A stretch of DNA of 47,982 bases from Deltaproteobacteria bacterium (GCA_016210055.1 JACQUZ010000127.1:1-47982), one strand, 5' to 3'; positions 16,482-24,753 are shown, counted from the stretch's first letter. The notes: generated by a model not told the origin, from the letters alone. A program made the numbers and translations.

Positions 16482-17302
16482 GCGACGCCGAGCGGGCATT
16501 TGGGTTCCTCAAGGTCAACGCGCGGCAAGCCAAGCCTCGCAGCCGTGGCTTGACCGAGATCCGCGGGCCCTACTACACGCCGGTGGGCCGACGCTACCTC
16601 GAAGATGTCTTGGAGACCATGGGGATGTACGTCGATTCGCTGAAGTTCGCCGGCGGATCGTTTGCCCTCATGCGCCGCCAGGCGGTCCGCGAGCTCATCG
16701 AGGTCTGCCACCGGAACGACGTGAAAGTCTCGACCGGCGGCTTCATCGAGTACGTCTTGACCCAAGGACCTGCGGCCGTCGATCGCTACCTTGGCGAGTG
16801 CCGCGAGATCGGATTCGACATCGTCGAGATTTCGAGCGGCTTCGTGGTGGTCCCCGACGAAGACCTGGTGCGCCTCACCGAGAAAGTGCGGGCCCTCGGT
16901 CTCGTGCCCAAGCCCGAGGTCGGTATCCAGTTCGGTGCCGGCGGCGCCACGCCCGCGGAGGAGCTCGAGGCCGAGGGGATCCGGCCGGTCACGGCGGTGA
17001 TCGAGCTGGCGAAACGCCACCTCGACGCGGGCGCGCCCCTTATCATGGTGGAATCGGAAGGAATCACCGAGAGTGTCCGCACCTGGCGAACGGACGTGGC
17101 TTCACAGATCGCGACCGCCCTCGGCCCGGATCGGGTCATGTTCGAGGCCGCGGATCCACAAGTGTTTGCCTGGTACGTGAAGACCTTTGGTCCCGAGGTC
17201 AACGTGTTCGTCGACCACAGCCAGATCGTGCAACTTGAGTGCCTCCGCTCGGGGATCTGGGGCACGAAGAGCCTCTGGGGCCGCGTGGTGACGTATCGGT
17301 AG
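16478..17302 (+). CDS. ComA-like phosphosulfolactate synthase family protein
   Basis: A 274-residue TIM-barrel protein of PF02679. ComA adds sulfite to phosphoenolpyruvate to make phosphosulfolactate in coenzyme M synthesis; bacterial and plant relatives (HSA32-like) have other or unknown roles. Visible landmarks: SRGLTEIRGPYYTPVGRRYL, GMYVDSLKFAGGSFALM, NDVKVSTGGFIEYVLTQG, GFDIVEISSGFVVVP, LGLVPKPEVGIQFGAGG, GAPLIMVESEGITE and VNVFVDHSQIVQLECLR. The conserved KPE and ESEGI segments are intact. The start is ATG 16478, overlapping the PrpD stop by four bases. Coenzyme M synthesis is unlikely here, and the coupling to PrpD suggests a joint carboxylate-metabolism step. Confidence 0.88.
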   Translation: MSDAERAFGFLKVNARQAKPRSRGLTEIRGPYYTPVGRRYLEDVLETMGMYVDSLKFAGGSFALMRRQAVRELIEVCHRNDVKVSTGGFIEYVLTQGPAAVDRYLGECREIGFDIVEISSGFVVVPDEDLVRLTEKVRALGLVPKPEVGIQFGAGGATPAEELEAEGIRPVTAVIELAKRHLDAGAPLIMVESEGITESVRTWRTDVASQIATALGPDRVMFEAADPQVFAWYVKTFGPEVNVFVDHSQIVQLECLRSGIWGTKSLWGRVVTYR

Positions 17303-17314
17303 CGTGGCACCAAC

Positions 17315-18568
17315 CTATGGCCAAAGACCGCGCAAGCGGGTGGCTTCGGCGACGCGCGCCACGGCGACCACGTAGGCAGCGGTTCGCATGCTGAGCTTCC
17401 GTTCGACGGAAGTCCGGTACACTTCATCGAAACTCCGAATGAGAAGGCGCTCGAGGTGCTGGTTGACCGTGGCCTCGTCCCAGAAAAACGACTGGAGATC
17501 CTGGACCCACTCGAAGTAGCTGACCGTGACGCCGCCTGCATTGCAGAGGATGTCAGGGATGACGAAGATCCCGTGGCGGGCCAAGATCTCGTCGGCAGCA
17601 GGCGTCGTGGGTGCGTTGGCGCCTTCGGCGACGATGCGAGCGTGGATCCGGCCGGCGTTGTCCTTGGTGATCTGGTTCTCCAGCGCCGCGGGGACAAGGA
17701 CCTCTACGTCGAGCTCCAGGAGTTCGGCGTTGGTGATGGGTGCTGCCCCAGGAAACCCAGCGAGCGCACCCGTCCGCTCCCTGTGGGCGAAAAGCGCGTC
17801 CATGTCGAGACCAGCGTCGTGGCGCACGCCATGCGTCGAGTCGTTGACCGCGACCACCTGGAAGCCCTCGCGCGCGAGGAGCTTGGCCGCTATTGCGCCC
17901 ACGTTGCCGAATCCCTGCACCGCGACGCGCGCTCCGCTCGGGGCGATCCCGAGAAGCTCACACGCCCTGCGCACGCAGAGCATGACCCCGCGCCCCGTCG
18001 CTTCGCCCCGACCGTGCGAGCCTCCCAGGTTCAGAGGCTTGCCGGTCACCACCCCCAGCGCCGAGTGGCCCAGCGTCATGGAGTACGTGTCCATGATCCA
18101 AGCCATTTCCCTGGGTCCGGTCGACACGTCCGGCGCTGGAATGTCCCGCTCGGGTCCAATCACTTGGGCGATTTCCGACGCATACCGGCGTGTCATGCGC
18201 TCGAGCTCGGCGGACGACATCTCCTTGGGCTCGCACGCGATCCCTCCCTTGCTTCCGCCAAACGGGAGGTTCACCACGGCGCACTTCCACGTCATGAGTG
18301 CGGCGAGCGCCTTGACCTCGTCGAGCGTGACGTTGGGATGGTAGCGGATCCCCCCCTTGGCCGGCCCGCGGGCGATGTTGTGCTGGACCCGATAGCCTTC
18401 GAAGACCCTGACCGAGCCGTCGTCCATCTTCGTCGGCACGCTCACGATCAATGCCCGCTTGGGCGGCCGCAAGACGGCCCGCAAGGAGGCCTCGAGCTCG
18501 AGCAAAGTGGCGGCACGTTCGAAATACTGGTCCGTCGCTGCGGACAGGCTGCTCGCCACTTCCTCCAC
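17315..18568 (-). CDS. gdhA: Glutamate/leucine-type amino-acid dehydrogenase
   Basis: A 417-residue oxidative deaminase of the Glu/Leu/Phe/Val dehydrogenase family, converting glutamate to 2-oxoglutarate and ammonia with NAD(P). The dimerisation/substrate domain has GYRVQHNIARGPAKGGIRYH, NLPFGGSKGGI (catalytic-region Lys) and DIPAPDVSTG; the nucleotide domain has VAVQGFGNVGAIAAKLL and NAGGVTVSYFEWVQD. The substrate-pocket pattern GGIRYHP and the 417-residue size fit the GDH class rather than leucine dehydrogenase. It starts with GTG. It converges with the ComA-like gene (13 bp apart) and is followed upstream by the UPF0016 gene on the same strand. Confidence 0.93.
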   Translation of the reverse strand: MEEVASSLSAATDQYFERAATLLELEASLRAVLRPPKRALIVSVPTKMDDGSVRVFEGYRVQHNIARGPAKGGIRYHPNVTLDEVKALAALMTWKCAVVNLPFGGSKGGIACEPKEMSSAELERMTRRYASEIAQVIGPERDIPAPDVSTGPREMAWIMDTYSMTLGHSALGVVTGKPLNLGGSHGRGEATGRGVMLCVRRACELLGIAPSGARVAVQGFGNVGAIAAKLLAREGFQVVAVNDSTHGVRHDAGLDMDALFAHRERTGALAGFPGAAPITNAELLELDVEVLVPAALENQITKDNAGRIHARIVAEGANAPTTPAADEILARHGIFVIPDILCNAGGVTVSYFEWVQDLQSFFWDEATVNQHLERLLIRSFDEVYRTSVERKLSMRTAAYVVAVARVAEATRLRGLWP

Positions 18569-18608
18569 GACCGGAAGGTAGGCACGGAATGACGAAGGGG
18601 TAGCGAGC

Positions 18609-18899
18609 CTATCCTCCTTCGCCGCGCCCGAACAGGAATACCGCTCCCAAAATGATGAAGATCAGGCCCGCGCCGCGGCGCAGCCAGCTCGCAGGGATCA
18701 GCCGGGTCACGCCTTCTCCGACGAGGACGGCGATCGCCGAGGTGGCCACGAGTGCCACGGCCGCGCCCGCGAAGACCGTCCAGCGCGAGGCGCCGCCGGC
18801 CGCCAGGGACAACGTGGCGAGCTGGGTCTTGTCACCGATCTCGGCGACGAAAATGGCGGTGAAGGTCGAGAGGAAGAGCTTCCAGTCCATGTCGGGCAT
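18609..18899 (-). CDS. UPF0016/GDT1-type membrane transporter, short single-repeat form
   Basis: A 96-residue membrane protein with one copy of the family motif EIGDKTQLATLSLA in its first helix, then two further hydrophobic segments (WTVFAGAAVALVATSAIAVL and GAGLIFIILGAVFLF). UPF0016/TMEM165 proteins export Mn2+ or exchange Ca2+; full-length members carry two such repeats, so this form would need to dimerise. I start at MPDMDWKLFLSTFTAIF; an in-frame ATG at 18980 would add 27 residues that are not family-like. It ends 41 bp before the gdhA start on the same strand, so they may be co-transcribed. Confidence 0.82.
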   Translation of the reverse strand: MPDMDWKLFLSTFTAIFVAEIGDKTQLATLSLAAGGASRWTVFAGAAVALVATSAIAVLVGEGVTRLIPASWLRRGAGLIFIILGAVFLFGRGEGG

Positions 18900-19129
18900 G
18901 GTGCCATAAGGTGGTGCCTCACTTGGTGCATTACCACTCACGCTCCATGCGGCGACAGGCTCACGCTTGGTGATGGCCATCGCGGCGCACGACAGGCAGG
19001 AATCGCGACGGGGATGGCCATCAGCAGCATGGCAGAAAAGGGACGGGTGTAGCCCACGGACCTATGGCCAGAAGGGAGCCGCGATGCTCGATGGGCTTTC
19101 GTAATTCACTGCCTACAAGCCCAAGCCGC

Positions 19130-20104
19130 CTACCGCACCACTGGGCTCAGCGGGCACCGCGCCGGCGAGTCGCTGCAGGTGCGGCCGGGGCCAGGCATGC
19201 AGTTGATGTACGGCGGGCAGTCCTCGGGCTGGGCGCAGCCGCAGCCGCACTCGTTCGTGAACTGGCGGGTGCCTTCCTGGCACATGAAGTCGATGAGCGT
19301 GCACTCCTCGGCCGAGCGGCTGACGTACTTCTTGTTGTGGTCGTCGTAATTGCAGGTCGGCTGGTCCTTCACGCACGAGCAGACCTCCGGCGACGAGTCA
19401 AAGCGCTCGCCAGCCTGGCACTTGGCCTTGGCGTCGCAGAGGCAGAGGCCGAGGCAGTCGGCGCCACCGCGCTCGGGATCACAGGTGTCCGTCGGATCGT
19501 CGATGCAGCGACCAATGCCCGGGCAGGTGAGGCCCATCTTGCCGGCGCACTTCGGGCCGCAGGGCTTGACCTTGTCGTTCTTGACGCGGCGGGTGCGCGA
19601 GATGCTGCTCTGGCGCTTGAACTTGGCGAGCACGGCCGGCTTGGTGAGCGCCTGGGTGACCATGCAGTCGGGGCCTGGGGAGATAAGGGAGGTGGTCACC
19701 TTGAGGGTCCGACCAACGCGCGTGATCTCTTCGATCTGCGCCGAGTAGCCGCCCGTTGGCTTGATGCCTGCGCTGTAGTACACGACCCAGTCGGTCCGCC
19801 AGTTGACCACGGCCGGCGCCGGCTGGCCAAAGAACGACCTGTACGCAGTGGCTGAGGTGAAGACCTTGAAGGTCTCACGGTCTCCGACGTGGCTCATGTC
19901 GGCATCGAACGCGGTGAAGGGAATGGATGGGATTAGGTGGTCTGACTTTTCGTCTTCAACGAGGCCTTCTTCCGAGAGCTCAATCTCCTCCGAGAATGCT
20001 TCCTCGTCGACGGCGCAGCCCGCCGATACGAGGGAAAAGGTGGCGATCGCCGAGGCGACCCAGGAAAGGGATCTGGTTTCAAAAAAGGTTTTGGTATTCA
20101 GCAT
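19130..20104 (-). CDS. Lipoprotein with PrcB-like domain and Cys-rich C-terminal region
   Basis: A 324-residue secreted lipoprotein; ATG 20104 is chosen because it starts a lipoprotein signal (VASAIATFSLVSAGCAVDEE, lipobox SAGC). An acidic linker (EEAFSEEIELSEEGLVEDE) precedes a PrcB-C-terminal-like domain at about residues 70-165 (DRETFKVFTSATAYRSFFG, GIKPTGGYSAQIEEITRVGR, LTKPAVLAKFKR). The C-terminal half has about 20 Cys in a knot-like array (CGPKCAGKMGLTCPGIGRC, CLGLCLCDAKAKC, ECGCGCAQPEDCPPYINC). It is exported and probably structural or inhibitory; no enzyme motif is seen. Confidence 0.72.
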   Translation of the reverse strand: MLNTKTFFETRSLSWVASAIATFSLVSAGCAVDEEAFSEEIELSEEGLVEDEKSDHLIPSIPFTAFDADMSHVGDRETFKVFTSATAYRSFFGQPAPAVVNWRTDWVVYYSAGIKPTGGYSAQIEEITRVGRTLKVTTSLISPGPDCMVTQALTKPAVLAKFKRQSSISRTRRVKNDKVKPCGPKCAGKMGLTCPGIGRCIDDPTDTCDPERGGADCLGLCLCDAKAKCQAGERFDSSPEVCSCVKDQPTCNYDDHNKKYVSRSAEECTLIDFMCQEGTRQFTNECGCGCAQPEDCPPYINCMPGPGRTCSDSPARCPLSPVVR

Positions 20105-20664
20105 GGCGCGCGTCGCTAAGCAAGCGGTGTGCCGATGCTGATTTGTCGCTAACTCAGCGAAAATGCGCTCAGTGCCTATTGGATTTCTGCAGCCTGGCTC
20201 AAATTTTTGAACCTGCGGCGCAGCGCTCGCCGGGAACCGGCGGTGCCGGGGGCACAACGACATGGCGGCCAGGGCCGACTTCGGCGATGCGCACATGGAC
20301 CAGTTCACGCGGCGGGATGCCACCCGGCCGACTGGCGGGCGCGTGGATGCTATTTCGGCGGCAGGTCCATGACTGGCTTCTCGTCTCGGCATCTCCGTCT
20401 GCGTCTGTCATCCAGCCCCGCCTTCGGATAGCTCACAGGCAGTCGCCCGGCCGGCAGGTCATCAGCCGAGGCCACGAACGATTCCTCGTGCTTAGCGCGC
20501 GACTCGTGCTCGGGCGCGAGGAGATGTGATCAATCATGAGGGTCGACCGAACCCCACTTGCACTGAGGTTCGGCTAGCCGAACCTCGTTCGCAAGGGTGC
20601 CTACCGCCCGCCCGCACCATGGGCTACCATGAGCCCCTCGCCGTACTCACAAAGGGCCTTGGCA
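20105..20664. other. Intergenic region, no convincing gene
   Basis: About 560 bp upstream of both divergent genes. Short frames exist but have no start signal or family match. The only clear structure is the 22-bp palindrome near its right end, listed separately. A T-rich patch (AAATTTTTG at about 20200) may belong to a promoter. Confidence 0.4.
20565..20586. promoter_or_regulatory. Perfect 22-bp palindrome
   Basis: GAGGTTCGGCTAGCCGAACC plus TC reads the same on both strands. It lies about 80 bp upstream of the zinc-ribbon membrane protein gene. A partial third arm (ACCGAACC, 20547-20554) precedes it. The absence of a loop favours a protein operator over a terminator. Confidence 0.6.
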
Positions 20665-21501
20665 ATGAACTGCACCGCGCACCCGACTGTACCGGCGTCC
20701 TTCAATTGCACCCGTTGCAACAAGCTCGCTTGCGATGCCTGCGTGAAGCGAATCAAGGCCGGCACGAGCTTCATGGAAGCGTGCATCCACTGCGACGGCC
20801 TTCTCCGAACCGCCACCATCCGTCCCCGCGCCGACCTCAAGTCGCTCTTGCGGCGGGTCATGAGCACCGACGGCGTCATCTCGGCCCTCGCGATTGCGGC
20901 GCCGCTGATTTTCCTATTCCTTCCCCTGGTAGGAATATTCCTTTGGCTAATCTCAATAGCCGCGCTTTGCAGCTATTACTTCCTAATCATTGATCACGTG
21001 GCCCGAGGACGTGACGGGCTGCCCACCACCTCGGACGCCCTCGACGACTGGTGGACGATCATGGGGCACGCGTTCCGGGGGTTCACCTGCTTCCTATTAA
21101 CCATTGTACCGACCATTGCTTGGGTTTATTTCAGCGACAGCCCAATCGTCGACCTGATTTACAGCCCCATGCTCCGGCTCTTCCTCCTGGTAATCCCGCT
21201 CCTCTACCTGCCCGCGGCAATCGTCGCCATGAACATGACCGAGAGCACGCTCCTCGGGCTTTGGCCCGTAACCTGGATCCGCATCGTCGTCACGGCCCCG
21301 TCGGCCTATCTCCGCCTCGTGGGCCTCGTCGCCGCCTCAATGGTCGCCCTGTGGCTCGGCAACCTCGTGGCAGCGCACACCCTCGGCATGCTCCCCCTCC
21401 TGGGCACCATGCTCGTGGCGAGCGTGACGAACCTGCTCCTATTGGCCCAGGCCGCCATCGTCGGGGGATTCCTGCACGACAACGCCGGCGAGTTCCGCTA
21501 A
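20665..21501 (+). CDS. Membrane protein with N-terminal B-box-like zinc finger
   Basis: A 278-residue integral membrane protein. The N-terminus MNCTAHPTVPASFNCTRCNK then LACDACVKRI is a B-box/zinc-ribbon-like Cys/His array (C3, H6, C15, C18, C23, C26), with a further ACIHC pair. Five to six hydrophobic segments follow from about residue 70 (AAPLIFLFLPLVGIFLWLIS, FLLTIVPTIAWVYF, LFLLVIPLLYLPAAIVAMNM, LVGLVAASMVALWLGNLVAA). The architecture resembles DUF4013-type and other multi-pass proteins of unknown function; I cannot name it. ATG 20665 is used because it starts exactly at the zinc motif. The acidic segment DALDDWW separates the helices. Confidence 0.65.
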   Translation: MNCTAHPTVPASFNCTRCNKLACDACVKRIKAGTSFMEACIHCDGLLRTATIRPRADLKSLLRRVMSTDGVISALAIAAPLIFLFLPLVGIFLWLISIAALCSYYFLIIDHVARGRDGLPTTSDALDDWWTIMGHAFRGFTCFLLTIVPTIAWVYFSDSPIVDLIYSPMLRLFLLVIPLLYLPAAIVAMNMTESTLLGLWPVTWIRIVVTAPSAYLRLVGLVAASMVALWLGNLVAAHTLGMLPLLGTMLVASVTNLLLLAQAAIVGGFLHDNAGEFR

Positions 21502-21543
21502 CGGCGCGGACCGACGCTACGCGACCCCGCGCCACGCATTACG

Positions 21544-23040
21544 TCACCTGAGGGCCAGCGTGCGCCCCTTCCAAGCGGCGGAGTGCCATTTCTTGAACGT
21601 CGCAAAGCGGTCCAGGGACCGGGCTTGGATCTCCACGGCCAGGGTGCCCACGCGGAGCACCTCGAAGCTCTTGCGCAAGGACCCTTCGACCACGGCCTCG
21701 CGCGCCACGAGGAGACGCGTGCCGTCGGGCGACCAGCCAGCGAGCTCGACGTAACCAAGGTTCGGATCGGAGACGGCGGGGAAAAGGATTTCTACCTCCC
21801 ACCCCGCGGCACCGCGCCGGAAAAGCCACAGCTCGAGCCAGCCGGGGAGGGGCTGGACCGCTACGGCGAGGGCCTGGCCTCCTGGAGCCACGTGTGTCGA
21901 CGAGGTCCACACGATGCCGTAGGTGCAGCGTTCGGCGGGAGGCTCCTTGGGGCGGCTGGGGTCCACGACGGTGATGCAGGTCTCGCCAGGTTGCTTGGTG
22001 GCCGTGGTTAGGTGCAAGCCCGCGCGTGGCGCTTGCTTAGGCTCCGCGGCCCAGCGCGAGGCGGCCACGCGCAGCGCCGTGCGCTCGTAGAGCGGTGCAT
22101 CTTCCTCGGCGAGCTCGGCGCGGGAGACCAGGACGAGCTGCCTTAGCGCGTGCTCTTCTGCCTCGCGGGCGCGCGCGGGCTCACCACGCCGGGCGTAGGC
22201 GTGGGCGAGCGTGGCCTCGATTTCAGCCAGGCGCATCCGAACCCGCCCGGCCACCCAGGACGAGAGCTTCGCGGCGTCCACGCTCGCGACGACCTTTCGC
22301 CGCCACTCGTCGGCGAGCTGCTGGCCTTCGGGGCTACGGCCTGGCGACATGCACTCCGGCCGCGTGAGAGCAAGGGCGGCGCGCGCGCGCTCCTCGGGCC
22401 TTCCACCCAGGGCCAGAACGTGGCGAAACGCGTCGCCATCGTAGCAGAGGCGCGTGCCTTCCTCGGTCTCCAGCGGGACCAGCTTGATCCCGTAGCTCTC
22501 TGCCACGGCGAGGTGGCCGGCGAGCGTGTCGCCGGGCTGGCCGCGCCGCATCGAGCGTTCCGAGCTTGCTGCCCGCCGATGATAATCGGCGGAGCTTTCC
22601 GAGCTTGCTGCCCGCCGATGATAATCGGCGGACGCTCGCCTCGCGAGCCTATCCGCCATGGATCCGAGCGCGTCCCAGGTGTCCGTCCCGACCGCCGTTG
22701 GCGGCGCGGCCCGAAGGAAGAGGGCCGCAGCGCCGATGCCCAGGGACTCAGCGCCCGGCGTGTCGCGCACGAACTCGACGACGGCGTGGAGCGCAGGGGC
22801 AGTGGCTTCGTCCAGCGAGTAGGTTCGCACCTTCTCGGGGCGGACGTAACCAGGACGCTCGTGGCGGTGGTCCCAGACTTGGACGAAGCCGAGCCGCTCG
22901 CCGCGAACCTCGAGCCAGTCGCCGCGGAAGAGCTCGGCCTGCCTAGGCGCGCTGTCCCTGGGCGCTGCGCGGAGCGCCACTTGATCCTGCGTTACCAAGG
23001 CCGCCGTGAGGGCGCCTGCGAGCGGGATTGCGAGCATCAC
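21544..23040 (-). CDS. Exported protein with SH3-like N-terminus and internal palindromic insertion
   Basis: A 498-residue protein of unknown function. It has a short signal-like N-terminus, then a bacterial SH3-like stretch at about 15-75 (DQVALRAAPRDSAPRQAELF, GFVQVWDHRHERPGYVRPEK), a helical Ala/Arg-rich middle with TPR-like character (about 180-310: ATLAHAYARRGEPARAREAE), and a C-terminal beta-propeller-like region with WSPDGTRLLVA. Residues about 137-162 are a tandem 13-residue repeat (SADYHRRAASSES, SADYHRRAASSER) encoded by the direct repeat at 22558-22632. Its start codon overlaps the stop of the SPFH gene (ATGA), so the pair is translationally coupled and likely works together at the membrane. 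Confidence 0.7.
   Translation of the reverse strand: MMLAIPLAGALTAALVTQDQVALRAAPRDSAPRQAELFRGDWLEVRGERLGFVQVWDHRHERPGYVRPEKVRTYSLDEATAPALHAVVEFVRDTPGAESLGIGAAALFLRAAPPTAVGTDTWDALGSMADRLARRASADYHRRAASSESSADYHRRAASSERSMRRGQPGDTLAGHLAVAESYGIKLVPLETEEGTRLCYDGDAFRHVLALGGRPEERARAALALTRPECMSPGRSPEGQQLADEWRRKVVASVDAAKLSSWVAGRVRMRLAEIEATLAHAYARRGEPARAREAEEHALRQLVLVSRAELAEEDAPLYERTALRVAASRWAAEPKQAPRAGLHLTTATKQPGETCITVVDPSRPKEPPAERCTYGIVWTSSTHVAPGGQALAVAVQPLPGWLELWLFRRGAAGWEVEILFPAVSDPNLGYVELAGWSPDGTRLLVAREAVVEGSLRKSFEVLRVGTLAVEIQARSLDRFATFKKWHSAAWKGRTLALR
22558..22632. repeat. Tandem in-frame 39-bp palindromic element
   Basis: A 36-bp sequence repeats identically at 22558-22593 and 22597-22632 (period 39 bp, 13 codons). 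Each copy holds the hairpin CCGCCGAT-GATA-ATCGGCGG. The array keeps the reading frame of the SH3-like protein and adds a hydrophilic Arg/Ser/Ala segment. It has the look of a REP/RPE-type element inserted into a gene and then duplicated. Confidence 0.8.
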
Positions 23041-24293
23041 TCTGTCTCCTCGCTCGAGGTCGCCGCTCCTTGACCCGTGCCACCGCCACCCAAGAGGCTC
23101 GCGGCGAAGAATCCGCCTGCCTGGGGCGGCGCGATGATGACCTGGATCTTGTCGGAGAGCTTGTCAGCGACGGTCTTCTGGATGAGGAGTGGGTTCTTGG
23201 AGATGAGCGCCGCGTCCCGCTCGAGCTGCTCCGAGGAGGCCTTCCCCGTGACCTCCAGGCGGTAGGCCTCGGCCTCGGCGAGCTTCCTGCGCGAGTCAGC
23301 CTCGGCCGCGGACTCGATGCGCCGCGCTTCGGCCTCGCCCTCTGCCTGCTTCATGCGCATGACCTTCTGGGCTTCTGCCTCGAGGCGCCGCTGCTCGATC
23401 TCCTTCTCCTTGAAGGGCAGGACGTGCTTCATGGCCTCGGCACGAGCGCGGGCGGCGATGATTTCCTCTTGCCCCGCAGCCTCGGCGGCGGTCTCACGCT
23501 TTACCTTTTCCGCGTCGGCCTCGAGCGCCGATTCCTTCACTTTCTTTTCCTTGAGCTCGAGGGTGTAGCGCATCTTCTCGGCCTGGAGCTCCTCGGCGAG
23601 CAGTCCTTCGAGACCGGCACGGTACTCCGCCGGCAGGTCGACGTTGCCGAGGAACACGCTCTTGACGATGATGCCGTCGGCGGCGAGGAGGGGACGGAGC
23701 TCCTCCTCGAGGGTTTTCTGGATCTCCGCGCGGCTCGATGAGAAGATCTCGCGCACCGTGTGGCGGGCGAAGATCCGGTGGAGAACGCCGTCCACCACGG
23801 GCTCGACCAGCTCGCGCCCCAAGTCTGGCGGCAGGGCTTGAGCCGCGGAGCGGATGCGCGCGGGGTCGAGGGCGTAGCGGATCGCCACTTCAACCCCGAG
23901 GGAGAGCCCCTCGACCGACTGGAACGGCGCCTCGCCTTGTGCACGGGCGCTGCGCGTGGGCCGGTAGATCTGGTCGCGGAGCGGGTAGCGGCGGAGCGCA
24001 TGGATGCCGGGTAGAACCATGGCCCAGCCCTCGCCAAGTTGCGAAATAGCGCCGGTTACGCGGTTGACTCGGATGCCGACCTCGCCCGGAGCTACGGTTC
24101 GCACCGGGCTGCTCGAGGCCACGCCCGCGGCCACGCCGCAGACGACTAGGACCGCGAGCACCCGACGCCCGCGTGGGCTCCCGACCAGTTCAATGACGCC
24201 TAGGACAGCCGCCCAAGCGCTTGCGCGAAAGAGATAACCAGCTTTCTTGATGCCATGGATGAGGGTTTCGCAAACTCGCCGAAGAACACGCAT
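23037..24293 (-). CDS. SPFH/band-7 (prohibitin-like) membrane protein
   Basis: A 418-residue stomatin/prohibitin-superfamily protein. One transmembrane helix (about 42-62, GRRVLAVLVVCGVAAGVASS) is followed by the SPFH domain at about 65-235 (RTVAPGEVGIRVNRVTGAIS, GVEVAIRYALDPARI, FSSSRAEIQKTLEEELRPLL, GIIVKSVFLGNVDLP). From about 240 to 360 it is an Ala/Glu/Lys-rich coiled coil (EKVKRETAAEAAGQEEIIAA, EAEARRIESAAEADSRRKLA), then a Gly-rich tail. Such proteins form ring-like scaffolds that organise membrane proteases or microdomains. The coupled downstream SH3-like protein is a probable partner. Confidence 0.88.
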   Translation of the reverse strand: MRVLRRVCETLIHGIKKAGYLFRASAWAAVLGVIELVGSPRGRRVLAVLVVCGVAAGVASSSPVRTVAPGEVGIRVNRVTGAISQLGEGWAMVLPGIHALRRYPLRDQIYRPTRSARAQGEAPFQSVEGLSLGVEVAIRYALDPARIRSAAQALPPDLGRELVEPVVDGVLHRIFARHTVREIFSSSRAEIQKTLEEELRPLLAADGIIVKSVFLGNVDLPAEYRAGLEGLLAEELQAEKMRYTLELKEKKVKESALEADAEKVKRETAAEAAGQEEIIAARARAEAMKHVLPFKEKEIEQRRLEAEAQKVMRMKQAEGEAEARRIESAAEADSRRKLAEAEAYRLEVTGKASSEQLERDAALISKNPLLIQKTVADKLSDKIQVIIAPPQAGGFFAASLLGGGGTGQGAATSSEETE

Positions 24294-24580
24294 GTAGAGA
24301 CCTCGCTTTTGCTTGTCGGAGGATTGCCTTGAGCAAGCACCGAGCCGGCGTTTCTGTGCTGTAATTTCGCTACCTTGCCGCGTGCCGTGGCTGGCGTGAC
24401 ACGCCGTTCGTCAAGCGCAGACACGGAGCTCACCGCGCGCCGCACGGCAGACGCCCGATCCGCGGCCGCCCTCGGTCGGCGGACTCGGCGAATGCATCTC
24501 ACGTCGCCACTCATCGTGGTTCCGCCAACTTGCCGCTGGCCCAGAACCTGCTCTGTCAGCGCTCAAGGAGGCAACGAGAC

Positions 24581-24724
24581 ATGAAGACCAACACCACGCA
24601 GAAGACGAAGCGCCTGAAGCTTTCCCGCGAGACCTTGAAGCCGCTCAATACCAAGGAGCTGGCGACTGTCGCTGGCGGATCGGCGGGAATCGGCGTCATC
24701 CCTTGGTGGAATGCCAAGATGTAA
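24581..24724 (+). CDS. Orphan RiPP-type precursor peptide with double-glycine leader
   Basis: A 47-residue peptide with a strong AAGGAGG site 11 bases before ATG 24581. The leader (residues about 13-33, KLSRETLKPLNTKELATVAG then G) matches the LxxETLxxLxxxELxxVxGG leader found on many class-I-lanthipeptide-like and other RiPP precursors of Myxococcota and Bacteroidota. The predicted core after Gly-Gly is SAGIGVIPWWNAKM: no Cys, one Ser, two Trp. Without Cys it cannot form lanthionine rings. No LanB/LanC, radical SAM, YcaO or peptidase-ABC transporter gene is within the window, so modification and export would act from elsewhere. It converges on dinB, 7 bp apart. Confidence 0.72.
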   Translation: MKTNTTQKTKRLKLSRETLKPLNTKELATVAGGSAGIGVIPWWNAKM

Positions 24725-24731
24725 CACTTGG

Positions 24732-24753
24732 TCACCTGCGCTTGTGCAGGTGA
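24732..24753. terminator. Hairpin between convergent peptide and dinB genes
   Basis: TCACCTGC and GCAGGTGA (8-bp perfect arms, loop GCTTGT) begin 7 bp after the precursor stop and overlap the last codons of dinB. The position suits a shared terminator for the two convergent genes, though no U-run is present on either side. Confidence 0.5.

Noticed and set aside
15093..16499. A 468-codon minus-strand frame opposite the MmgE/PrpD gene
   Set aside because: The plus strand encodes all PrpD landmarks; the antisense product matches no family and has shadow-like composition.
24581..24724. Lanthipeptide identity for the double-glycine peptide
   Set aside because: The leader resembles class I lanthipeptide precursors, but the core has no Cys and no LanB/LanC gene is nearby, so only a general RiPP-type call is justified.
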